64,000 bases of DNA from UBA2386 sp046306335 (GTDB lineage Bacteria; Planctomycetota; UBA1135; UBA2386). The stretch is taken from assembly GCA_046306335.1 (NCBI GenBank), contig JBKDXM010000116.1, positions 27,613 through 91,612 of the forward strand, written 5' to 3'. Below, piece by piece: positions 33,417 through 41,054 of this stretch. How positions within the stretch are numbered: position 1 is the stretch's first letter; each line of letters starts with the position of its first letter. The notes under the pieces were generated by a model. That model was not told the DNA's origin, searched no databases, and saw only the letters and a list, made by a program, of their open reading frames with translations. The position numbers and the translations under genes are program-made.

Positions 33417-34384
33417 GCCCCGCCAGCGCTGCGCGCGCGGTGCGAGCTGCCGCCGAGCGGTTGCGCGATCGCGTGGTCCGGACGCCGCTCGTGCCGTGCC
33501 CGTGGCTGTCGCGGGCGTGCGGCGCCGAGGTCCGGCTGAAGCTGGAGAACGTCCAGCACACCGGCAGCTTCAAGTTCCGCGGCGCGAGCAACGCGCTCGC
33601 ATGCCTCGATCCGGCGCGCCGACGGGCCGGGGTCGTCGCCGCGTCGTCGGGCAACCACGGTCTGGCGCTCGCCAGCGCCGCCGCGGCGCTCGGCGTCGCG
33701 GCGACGATCTACGTGCCGTCCACGACGCCGGCGGAGAAGCGCGCCGCGCTCGCCGCGCACGGCGCGGAGGTGGTGGTGCACGGCGACGATTGCGTGCTGG
33801 CCGAGGCGCAGGCGCGTGCGGTCGCCGCGGCGACCGATCGCGCCTATGTGTCGCCGTACAACGATCCCGACGTGCTCGCGGGTCAGGGCACGATCGCCGA
33901 GGAACTGCTGGACCAGTGGCCGGACGTCGACACGGTCCACGTCGCCATGGGCGGTGGCGGCCTGCTCGCCGGCATGGCGGCCTACGCCAAGTCGCTGCGA
34001 CCCGAGGTGCAGTTCGTCGCCTGCTCGCCGGCGCGCTCCCCGGCGATGGCGGCGTGCGTGCGCGCTGGCAGCATCGTCGATGTACCGTGCCACGACACGT
34101 TCTCCGACAGCACGGCCGGCGGCGTCGAGCCGGGCGCACTGACCTTCGAGCTCTGTCGCGCGCTCGTCGACCGTTGGATCGAGGTCGACGAGCGCGCCAT
34201 CGCCGAGGCCGTCGCCGCTGCGCTGGAGCGCTCGCACCTGCTCGTCGAAGGCGCGGCCGGCGTCGCGCTCGCCGCGTGCCGCCAGGACGCCGCCGTCCGC
34301 GGTCGTCGGGCAGCCGTCGTGGTGTGCGGCGCCAACGTGCCGCTGTCGCGCCTGCGGGCGATGTTGGCGCTCGCAGGGCGCTGA
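33413..34384 (+). CDS. PLP-dependent threonine dehydratase / serine racemase family enzyme
   Basis: This 323-residue fold-type II PLP enzyme has the cofactor Lys54 in GSFKFRGASNA, SSGNHGLALA, the phosphate-cradle glycine loop GGGGLLAGM and the C-terminal VVVCGANV motif. The length and lack of a C-terminal ACT domain fit catabolic threonine dehydratase or serine racemase rather than the biosynthetic IlvA with regulatory domains. It would make 2-oxobutyrate from threonine or act on serine; sequence alone does not settle which. It is the last gene of the plus-strand run and converges on arsJ with 26 bases between stops. Its GTG start overlaps the previous stop. Confidence 0.9.
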   Translation: MSPASAARAVRAAAERLRDRVVRTPLVPCPWLSRACGAEVRLKLENVQHTGSFKFRGASNALACLDPARRRAGVVAASSGNHGLALASAAAALGVAATIYVPSTTPAEKRAALAAHGAEVVVHGDDCVLAEAQARAVAAATDRAYVSPYNDPDVLAGQGTIAEELLDQWPDVDTVHVAMGGGGLLAGMAAYAKSLRPEVQFVACSPARSPAMAACVRAGSIVDVPCHDTFSDSTAGGVEPGALTFELCRALVDRWIEVDERAIAEAVAAALERSHLLVEGAAGVALAACRQDAAVRGRRAAVVVCGANVPLSRLRAMLALAGR

Positions 34385-34410
34385 CGTCCTGCCCGGCGCA
34401 GACCAGCGCC

Positions 34411-35610
34411 TCACGCGCGGCGCGACACCGGCAGCAGGGCGAGGCCGCCGACCACGGCGGCGATGGCCGCGGCGACGAGGCATGCCCGCATGCCGTCGAC
34501 CGGCTGCGTCGCGGCGCCGTAGAGCCAGCCGGAGGCGAGGGTTCCCGCCAGCCGGCCGACGCTGTTGGCGGCGTAGTAGAAGCCGATGCGCTCGGCGACG
34601 TCGTCGGCGCCGGCGATGGCGACCACCAGACCGCTGTGCAGGCTGCTGACCACCGCGAACACGGCGCCGAAGGCCAGGAAGCCGCTCGCCGCGACGATCG
34701 GCGACGCCGTCGCGGCCGCGGGCGCGGCGATCAGGCCGGCGACCGCGGCCAACAGCGCGGCGGCGCCGATCGCGAGCCGGGCCGCGCCGGCCACGGTGCG
34801 CACGCCGACGAGCGCCGGGGTCGCGGCCTGCACCATGCCGTACACGACGATCCACGCCGCGAGCGCGCCACCGACGGCCGTCGCGGGCCAGCCGTAGACC
34901 CGGCCGAGGAACAGTGGCAGCGCGACGGCGAACCACACATCGCGCGCGCCGAACAGGAAGGCGCGGGACAGCGCCAGCCAGCGCACCGCCGCGGGCTGCT
35001 GCACGACGCTGGCCGCCCGCGCGTCCGCCTTGCCCGGGATCGACGGCAAGCGCAACCACGCCGCCGCGGCGGCCACGGTCAGCAGCGCGGCGAGCGCGGC
35101 GTTGGTCGCGGCGAAGCCGGCGCCGGCGAGCAGCGCGCCACCGACGAAGTAGCCCGCGCCCTTCACCGCGTTCTTGCTGCCGGTCAGCCAGCCGACGAGG
35201 CGGAACAGCGGCGCCTCGGCGGTGTCGGCAGGCGCGAGCTTGCGCACGTAGCTCTTCGCGCTCGTCTTGGCGAGGTCCTTCGCGACGCCGGACAGGACCT
35301 GTGCGGTGGCGAATGCGGCATACGCCAGCGCGGCCGGTTCGGCGGCGAGCAGCGCGCAGGCGAGCGCCTGCAGCGCCACGCCCGCCAGCAGCGTCGGCTT
35401 CAGGCCCAGTCGCGCGCCGAGCCAGCCGCCGAGCAGGTTGGTCACCACGCCGGCGGCCTCGTAGGGCAGCAGGAGCAGCGCCAGGGCCAACGGCGCCTTG
35501 CCCTCGCCGCCGAGGTGCAGCAGCACCAGCATGCGCAGCGCGCCGTCGCTGAGCGTGAACGCCTGATACAGCGCGGTGACGAGCCAGAAGCCGGGCGGCG
35601 CCGCCGTCAT
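34411..35610 (-). CDS. arsJ: Organoarsenical efflux permease ArsJ (MFS)
   Basis: The 399-residue protein has about 12 membrane segments of the major facilitator type. The stretch KTSAKSYVRKL and LVGWLTGSKNAVKGAGYFVGGALL are the marks of ArsJ, which exports 1-arseno-3-phosphoglycerate. That unstable product is made by a GAPDH from glyceraldehyde 3-phosphate and arsenate and falls apart outside the cell, removing arsenate. The neighbour supports this: the gene overlaps by ATGA with a GAPDH of the arsenic-associated type. I see no arsR, arsC or acr3 nearby, so regulation is not evident. Confidence rests on motif recall together with context. Confidence 0.88.
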   Translation of the reverse strand: MTAAPPGFWLVTALYQAFTLSDGALRMLVLLHLGGEGKAPLALALLLLPYEAAGVVTNLLGGWLGARLGLKPTLLAGVALQALACALLAAEPAALAYAAFATAQVLSGVAKDLAKTSAKSYVRKLAPADTAEAPLFRLVGWLTGSKNAVKGAGYFVGGALLAGAGFAATNAALAALLTVAAAAAWLRLPSIPGKADARAASVVQQPAAVRWLALSRAFLFGARDVWFAVALPLFLGRVYGWPATAVGGALAAWIVVYGMVQAATPALVGVRTVAGAARLAIGAAALLAAVAGLIAAPAAATASPIVAASGFLAFGAVFAVVSSLHSGLVVAIAGADDVAERIGFYYAANSVGRLAGTLASGWLYGAATQPVDGMRACLVAAAIAAVVGGLALLPVSRRA

Positions 35611-36608
35611 CGCCGCGCCGCAGCGAACCGCTGGGCGAGGTCCGCCATGCGATTCACGTAGCCCCACTCGTTGTCGTACCACGCCATGACCTTGGTCAGC
35701 GTGCCATCGACGACGCGCGTGCACAATGCGTCTACGACGGCGCTGCGCGGATCGCGCGCGAAGTCGCTGCTGACGAGCGGGCGCGTCTCGTAACCGAGCA
35801 CGCCCCTGAGGCGGCCGGACTCGCTGGCCAGGCGCAGCGCACGGTTGACCTCGTCGACGGTGGTCGACCGGGCCAACTGGAACGAACAGTCGGTCAGCGA
35901 TGCATTCAGCACCGGCGCGCGCACGGCGATGCTGTCGAGTCTGCCGGCGAGCTCGGGCACGATCTCGACGACTGCGGTCGCGGAGTTCGTCGTCGTCGGG
36001 ATCAGGTTGAGCAGCGCCGACCGGCCGCGGCGCGGGTCGGCGTCGGCCCGATCGACGACGCCCTGGGTGTTGGTCGGGTCGTGCACCGTGGTGACGAGGC
36101 CGCGCGCGATGCCGATCGTGTCGTGCAGCACGCGGACGATGGGCGCGAGGCAATTGGTGGTGCAGGACGCCGCGGTCACGACCGCTTCGCGGGCGAAGTC
36201 GACGCCGCCGTCGTTGACGCCGACGACGAGGTTGCGCGCGCCCGGTACCGGATTCGACACCAGCACGTGGCGGGCGCCGTTGTGCAGATGGCCGTCGAGC
36301 CCGGCGCGCTGCTTGATCTTGCCGCTGCATTCGACGACCAGGTCGACGCCGAAGTCGCGCCAGGGCAGGCGCTCGGGCGACGACTCCTGCCGCAGCATGA
36401 TGGCGCGCTCGCCGACCAGCAGCCGGCCGGCGCTGCCGTGCACCGGATGCGGGTAGCGGCCGTGCACCGAGTCGAACTCGACGCCGAGCGCCAGGGTCTC
36501 CGGCGTGCCCTTGGGCTCGTTGACGGCGACCACGTCGAGGCCGCGGTCGACCGCGGCCCGCAGGAAGAGCCGGCCCATGCGGCCGAGTCCTTGGATGGCG
36601 ATGCGCAT
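35607..36608 (-). CDS. ArsJ-associated glyceraldehyde-3-phosphate dehydrogenase
   Basis: This 333-residue GAPDH has a Rossmann start (IAIQGLGRMGRLFLRAA), the catalytic Cys149 in AASCTTNCLAP, the base His176 and the terminal WYDNEWGYVNRM. Where glycolytic GAPDHs read H-A/S-Y-T-x-x-Q it has VHDPTNTQGVVD, the form found in GAPDHs encoded with ArsJ. With arsenate in place of phosphate it would give 1-arseno-3-phosphoglycerate for export by ArsJ. It is the first gene of the pair and is 92 bases from the divergent aminopeptidase. Whether it also serves in glycolysis cannot be told; another gap gene is expected elsewhere in the genome. Confidence 0.9.
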   Translation of the reverse strand: MRIAIQGLGRMGRLFLRAAVDRGLDVVAVNEPKGTPETLALGVEFDSVHGRYPHPVHGSAGRLLVGERAIMLRQESSPERLPWRDFGVDLVVECSGKIKQRAGLDGHLHNGARHVLVSNPVPGARNLVVGVNDGGVDFAREAVVTAASCTTNCLAPIVRVLHDTIGIARGLVTTVHDPTNTQGVVDRADADPRRGRSALLNLIPTTTNSATAVVEIVPELAGRLDSIAVRAPVLNASLTDCSFQLARSTTVDEVNRALRLASESGRLRGVLGYETRPLVSSDFARDPRSAVVDALCTRVVDGTLTKVMAWYDNEWGYVNRMADLAQRFAAARR

Positions 36609-36700
36609 TACAGGCCCGCAAAGTGCCCTCGCGCTCGCCGGCTTCGCAAGCCTCGCCGCGATGAAGTTTCCGCGAAGCCCCCGACCGCTAAGGTTCCGGC

Positions 36701-38341
36701 ATGATGCGCCCGCGCCGACTCGGTTCCTGCCTGCTCGCCGCCTCGTTGGCCGTCGCGGCGTCCGCCCAGGCGCCGGCGCGCAACGTCTCGGGCGGTCCGC
36801 TGCTGCCCGATCAGGCGTGCTACGACGTGCTGCGCTACCGCCTGCGCATCGCCGTCGATCCGGCGCAGAAGCGCATCGATGGCGTGCTCGCGATGCGGGC
36901 GCGGCGCGTGGCCGCTGGCGAACGCATCGCCCTCGACCTCGATCCCGCGCTCGCGCTCGGACGCGTGCTCGTCGACGGCGCGGCGGTCGCCGCGGAGCGC
37001 GCCGGCGGGCGCTTCACCTTGCCGGTCGCCGTCGCGGTCGGCGGCGAGTTCGAGGTCGAGGTCGCGTACGGTGGCGCGCCGCGCGAGGCGCGCAATCCGC
37101 CGTGGGATGGCGGCTTCACGTGGCAGCGGACCACGGACGGCAAGCCGTGGTTCGCCACGAGTTGCCAGGGCGAAGGCGGCGACCTCTGGTGGCCGTGCAA
37201 GGACCACCCGTCGGACAAACCGGACGGCTTCGAACTGTGGTGCACGGTGCCAGCGGGCCTCGTCTGCGCCAGCAACGGCGTCCAGCAAGGGGAGCCGACG
37301 ACCGACGCCGCCGCCGGGACCACGACGTGGCACTGGCGCACCGACCTGCCGATCGCCAACTACAACATCGCGCTCAACGTCGCGCCGTACGTGGAGTTGT
37401 CGGACACCTACGAGTGCATCGACGGCACGAAGATGCCGGTGCGCTTCTTCGTGCTGCCCGAGAGCCGCAAGCGCGCCAAGGAGTGCATGCCGCAGTTCCT
37501 CGACCACGTCCGCGTCTTCGAGGAACTGCTCGGGCCGTACCCGTTCCGGCGCGAGAAGTACGGGCTGGCCGAGACGCCGCACCTCGGCATGGAGCACCAG
37601 ACGATCATCGCCTACGGCAACGGCTTCCGCGACGACCAGTACGACTGGCTGCACAACCACGAGCTCGCGCACGAGTGGTGGGGCAACCTCGTCACCTGCC
37701 GCGACTGGAAGGACATGTGGATCCACGAGGGCTTCGGCACGTACATGCAGCCGCTGTATCGCGAGAAGCGCTTCGGCAGGAAGGCGTACGACGACGAGGT
37801 CGCCGGGTATCGACTGATGAACCGCACGCCGGTGGCGCCCCGCGCGTCGCGCAACAGCCACGAGATCTACTTCGGCGCCGGCGGCAACGACATCTACTAC
37901 AAGGGCAGCCACGTGCTGCACGTGTTGCGCTGGCAGCTCGGCGACGAGCGCTTCTTCCGCTTCCTCCGGCGCATGTGCTACGCGGACGAAGCCGCGGCGA
38001 AGTCGACGGACGGTTCGGCGGTGCGCTTCGTCGACACCGACGACGTCGTGCGGCTGGCGAGCGAGGTCGCCGGCGCGGACATGACGTGGTTCTTCGACGT
38101 CTACGTCCGGCAGCCGGCGCTGCCGAAGCTGGACGTCGCGCGCTCCGACGGCACGCTGCGGTTGCGTTGGCAGACGCCGGACGATCTGCCGTTCGAACTC
38201 GCCGTGCCGCTGCGCGTCGGCGCCGAGGACGTGCGCGTGCCGATGGCCGGCGGCGTCGGAGAGTGGGCCGTCGGCGACCGCGACGTGGTCGTCGATCCCG
38301 ATCGACGCCTGCTCATGCGCCGCGACCCGGCGCGGCGTTGA
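36701..38341 (+). CDS. Secreted M1-family metallo-aminopeptidase
   Basis: The 546-residue protein (ATG 36701; a second ATG follows directly) has a signal peptide (GSCLLAASLAVAASAQA), an N-terminal beta domain (about 35-230) and a thermolysin-like catalytic domain. The zinc site is HELAHEWWGN (His320, Glu321, His324) with the third ligand Glu343 in WIHEGFG. The usual GAMEN exopeptidase loop is replaced by GMEHQT, as in a clade of short bacterial M1 proteins. The C-terminal ERAP-like helical domain of full M1 enzymes is missing; a beta domain (LRLRWQTPDDLPFELAVPL) ends the protein. It probably trims N-terminal residues of peptides outside the cytoplasm. Confidence 0.92.
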   Translation: MMRPRRLGSCLLAASLAVAASAQAPARNVSGGPLLPDQACYDVLRYRLRIAVDPAQKRIDGVLAMRARRVAAGERIALDLDPALALGRVLVDGAAVAAERAGGRFTLPVAVAVGGEFEVEVAYGGAPREARNPPWDGGFTWQRTTDGKPWFATSCQGEGGDLWWPCKDHPSDKPDGFELWCTVPAGLVCASNGVQQGEPTTDAAAGTTTWHWRTDLPIANYNIALNVAPYVELSDTYECIDGTKMPVRFFVLPESRKRAKECMPQFLDHVRVFEELLGPYPFRREKYGLAETPHLGMEHQTIIAYGNGFRDDQYDWLHNHELAHEWWGNLVTCRDWKDMWIHEGFGTYMQPLYREKRFGRKAYDDEVAGYRLMNRTPVAPRASRNSHEIYFGAGGNDIYYKGSHVLHVLRWQLGDERFFRFLRRMCYADEAAAKSTDGSAVRFVDTDDVVRLASEVAGADMTWFFDVYVRQPALPKLDVARSDGTLRLRWQTPDDLPFELAVPLRVGAEDVRVPMAGGVGEWAVGDRDVVVDPDRRLLMRRDPARR

Positions 38342-38459
38342 GCGCCGGCCGGCCACCCCGGCGACCCGCACGATGCGGACGCGGTCGGACCGGCGCGGCC
38401 GGCGGGGCGGCGCGCGCCGCGCGGTTGGTCGGCCGTCGCAGCGTCGGCATGATGCCGGG

Positions 38460-39803
38460 GTGCGCACCGCGGTGGACAGACTGCACGGCGAAACCTGCGA
38501 CCTGCTCGTGCTCGGCGGCAGCACGTTCGCCGCAGCGTTGGCGTGGCAGGCGGCCACCGCCGGGCTGCGCACGGTGCTCGCCGCCGAGGGCGACATGCCG
38601 TCCGCGACCGCGGTCCGCGGCCGCACGTGGCTCGAAGTTGCTCCCGCCCTCGGCGGCGTGAGCCCCGCCGCCGTCGACGAGGCGCTGGCGGAGCGCGAAC
38701 GGCTGCTGCGGCGCGTGGCGCCGTTCGTGCGGCCGGCAGCGGTCGCGGTGGCGCTGCCGGCGGCCGGTTCGGCGCGCATGCTGCTGCGGCAGTTGCGGCG
38801 CGCGCCGTCGTCGACGCTGCCGCCGCCGGAGCTGGTCGCGGGCGGCGCGGGGCGCCGCATCGCCGGCTTCGACGGCGTCGTCGACGAGCCGGCGTTGGCG
38901 CGCGCCCTCGCCGCTGCCGCCGCCGCGCTCGGCGCGCACGTCGCGCTGCATGTCGCCTGCGTCGCGATCGAAGCGCACGGCGTGGTGCTGCGAGCCCGGC
39001 GCGGCGACGCCGAGGCGCGATTGCGCGCCAGCCACGTCGTGTTGGCGATGGACGATGCGCCACACGCCGCCGCCGCCGCGCTGCAGAGCGAACTGCCCGG
39101 CGTCTGGCGCGAGTTCGTCGAGGATCGCAGCGCGGCGCCGCAGGCGCGCGGCGGCGGCGTGCAGGCGGCGCTGGTCGAGTCCGGCCTCGCCACGGCGATT
39201 CCGGGCGAGGCTCATCGCCTGTGCCGCTGGTTGCCGGCCGCGGCTGCGGCGGCTGACGATGCCGGCTTCTTCGCCGGCGCAGCGTCCCTCGGGCTCCTCG
39301 ACCTTGCGCCGCCGCGGCGCGTGCGCGGCTGGCGACCCATCCAGGCGGCGATCGCGCCGATCGCGGGCGGCAAGTTGCACGTCTGGCCGTGGCATCCCGG
39401 CAACCTGCACGCCGCGGCGACGGCCTTCCTAGCAGCGCGGCTGGCAGCGCGACCGGCGGACCTGCGCGCGCTCGGCGAAGCGCCGGCCGAGCCGATGGAT
39501 CGCCTGTGGCGCCGCCATGGCTGGCGCGCGCAGGCTGCGCGCCGCCATTGCGCGGTCGACGCGGCGGCCAACGAGTTGCTGTGCCCTCATCGGCCGACGC
39601 GGCGCGGCGAAGTGGCGTTCGCGGTGCTGGAGGACGGCGCGATCGGCTTCGACGACGTCCTGCGGCGACTCGACGACGACGGCATGCCGTGCCAACTGCC
39701 GGGGTGCGTCGCGGCGGCCCACGCGGCGTACGTGCGCGTCATGGGCGGCGGCGAGGCCTCCGATCTCGCCCATGCCATGGCTGCGTTCCGCGCCGCCCCG
39801 TGA
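38460..39803 (+). CDS. FAD-dependent oxidoreductase, GlpD-like
   Basis: The 447-residue product starts at GTG 38460 (GTG 38472 is an alternative). It has an FAD-binding motif at the N-terminus, CDLLVLGGSTFAAALAWQAA, then GlpD-like blocks: AERERLLRRVAPFVRPAAVAVALP, RRIAGFDGVVDEPALARALAAAA and a C-terminal helical part ending GEASDLAHAMAAFR that resembles the glycerol-3-phosphate dehydrogenase C-terminal domain. The dinucleotide motif reads GGSTFA rather than GxGxxG, and several GlpD landmarks are degenerate, so the substrate may differ from glycerol 3-phosphate. It lies 30 bases before the candidate selenoprotein and is probably co-transcribed with it. Confidence 0.7.
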   Translation: MRTAVDRLHGETCDLLVLGGSTFAAALAWQAATAGLRTVLAAEGDMPSATAVRGRTWLEVAPALGGVSPAAVDEALAERERLLRRVAPFVRPAAVAVALPAAGSARMLLRQLRRAPSSTLPPPELVAGGAGRRIAGFDGVVDEPALARALAAAAAALGAHVALHVACVAIEAHGVVLRARRGDAEARLRASHVVLAMDDAPHAAAAALQSELPGVWREFVEDRSAAPQARGGGVQAALVESGLATAIPGEAHRLCRWLPAAAAAADDAGFFAGAASLGLLDLAPPRRVRGWRPIQAAIAPIAGGKLHVWPWHPGNLHAAATAFLAARLAARPADLRALGEAPAEPMDRLWRRHGWRAQAARRHCAVDAAANELLCPHRPTRRGEVAFAVLEDGAIGFDDVLRRLDDDGMPCQLPGCVAAAHAAYVRVMGGGEASDLAHAMAAFRAAP

Positions 39804-39833
39804 GCGCCGGCTCCGGCTATCGTCTGCCGTGCC

Positions 39834-41054
39834 ATGCCCATCGCGCTTGCCGTCGCGTTCGCGTTCGCTTCGTTCGTGCCGCAGCAGCCGCCGGCGCCGA
39901 CCGCCGCGGACCATGAACGCTGGGCCCGGGTCATCGAACCCGACGCGACGGAGCGCGCCTACGAGCAGATCGCGTGGCGCAACGCCTTCTGGCCCGCGGT
40001 CGAGGAGGCGCGCGCGCTCGGCCGGCCCATCCTGCTGTGGGCGATGAACGGTCACCCGTTGGGGTGCACCTGAAACAACGGCGTCCGCGGACGCCAGGTG
40101 GTCTGGTCAGACCCCAAGTTGCAGGAGCTCGCGCGGCAGTTCGTGCCGGTGGCGGAAGAGGTGCACTTCCTCTTTCCCGAGGACGCCGCCAGCTTGCAGC
40201 GCGTCGCCGATCAGCCGGCGCACCGGTTGTTCCGGCGTTTTGGCGAGGCGATGCCGGCTGCGGACTGGCGGCGCGTCGGCACCAAGCAGGGCATCTACCT
40301 GATGGGCCCCGACGGCGAGTACCTGGAAGGCCTCAGCACGGCGAGCGGCGATCCGGCGGACATGCGCCGCCGTTTCGAGCGCGCCCTCGCCCGCTGGCAG
40401 ACGGTGCGCAAGGAGCGCGGTTACGCCGAGCGGCCGGTGCCGCAGGCCGGCCGCGCCGCGCCGGCGGCCTTCGACGGCGCGCCGCTGCTGCTGCGCATCA
40501 GCGTGCGCGACCTCGCCGGCGACGCGTGCGAGGCGACGCCGCGCTGGCGGCCGGGCGCGTTCGACGACGGCAACTGGGCAGAGTTCACGCGGTGGGCCTG
40601 GAACCAGAACTGGCACGGCGTCACCGAGCCGGCGCGGCTGCTGCCGCCGGACGCGAGCGAGGTCGAGGTCGACGCGCCGTGGTTCCGCCGCTTCTGTCGC
40701 GAGGTGTTCATCGACAACGTCCGCGGCCAGGCGCCGCCGTTCGCCGACGAACACGTGCGCAAGGCCGTGCTGCGCATGCAGCGACGGCCGCCGCGCAACG
40801 GCAAGGTCGAGGTCGTCTACAGCGGCGAGGTCGAACTCGACGACGGCGCGCACGGCATGTCGCTGCGCTTGCACGGCAGCGGCGTCTTCGCGCTCGCCGA
40901 AGGTCGCTGCGAGCGCCTGCTGCTGGTCGCGCTGGGGGAACGCCGGGGCGCCCATCCGGCGAACCAGCGCGGCAGCGGCCCGGCGTCGTCGTGGATCGGG
41001 TTCGCGGCGCGCCTGCACGTGCCCGACGCCGCGGGCAAGGCAGGTCGCAAGTGA
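39834..41054 (+). CDS. Candidate selenoprotein, exported, Cys-x-Sec motif
   Basis: Two open stretches in the same frame (39834-40070 and 40074-41054) are separated only by one TGA at 40071. Reading it as selenocysteine gives one 406-residue protein with a signal peptide (IALAVAFAFASFVPQQ), a conserved-looking helix (WRNAFWPAVEEARALGRP), a strand and redox loop LLWAMNGHPLGC-T-Sec-NNGVRGR (Cys78, Sec80) and a continuing thioredoxin-like domain (DPKLQELARQFVPVAEEV, GIYLMGPDGEYLEGL). Residues directly after the TGA continue a coherent protein, and a bacterial SECIS-like hairpin lies at 40097-40115. The C-terminal 200 residues are a domain I do not recognise. The GTGA overlap with the aldo/keto reductase shows that the distal part is translated. 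Alternatives are a nonsense mutation or a real stop with a second gene; I consider selenocysteine best supported. Confidence 0.75.
40071..40073 (+). other. In-frame TGA proposed to encode selenocysteine
   Basis: The codon order is Gly-Cys-Thr-TGA-Asn-Asn-Gly. The frame is open for 79 codons before and 326 after it, and both sides have the same strongly G+C-rich third positions. A single base change to TGC or TGT would give Cys-Thr-Cys, the usual sign of a Sec/Cys position. Confidence 0.7.
40097..40115 (+). promoter_or_regulatory. SECIS-like hairpin after the in-frame TGA
   Basis: The RNA can form GG, a bulged U, GGUCU, loop GGUC, AGACC, CC: a five-pair stem with a bulged U on the 5' side and a GGUC apical loop. 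A bulged U and G-rich apical loop are the recognition features of bacterial SECIS elements bound by SelB. The loop begins 31 nucleotides after the TGA, inside the spacing allowed for bacterial SECIS. A second perfect hairpin (GGCGTC-CGCG-GACGCC, 40080-40095) lies between TGA and this one. Confidence 0.65.

Noticed and set aside
39834..40073. A separate 79-residue gene ending at the TGA, followed by an independent gene starting GTG 40098
   Set aside because: Both parts share one frame, the 24 bases between the TGA and the GTG are also coding-like, the small product would end in the middle of a redox loop, and a SECIS-like hairpin follows. Two genes remain possible but explain less.
39834..41054. 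Simple nonsense mutation (pseudogene)
   Set aside because: The rest of the frame is intact and the downstream gene is coupled to it, which would be unlikely for a decaying gene; the Cys-x-TGA context is typical for selenocysteine. A homologue search is needed to close the question.
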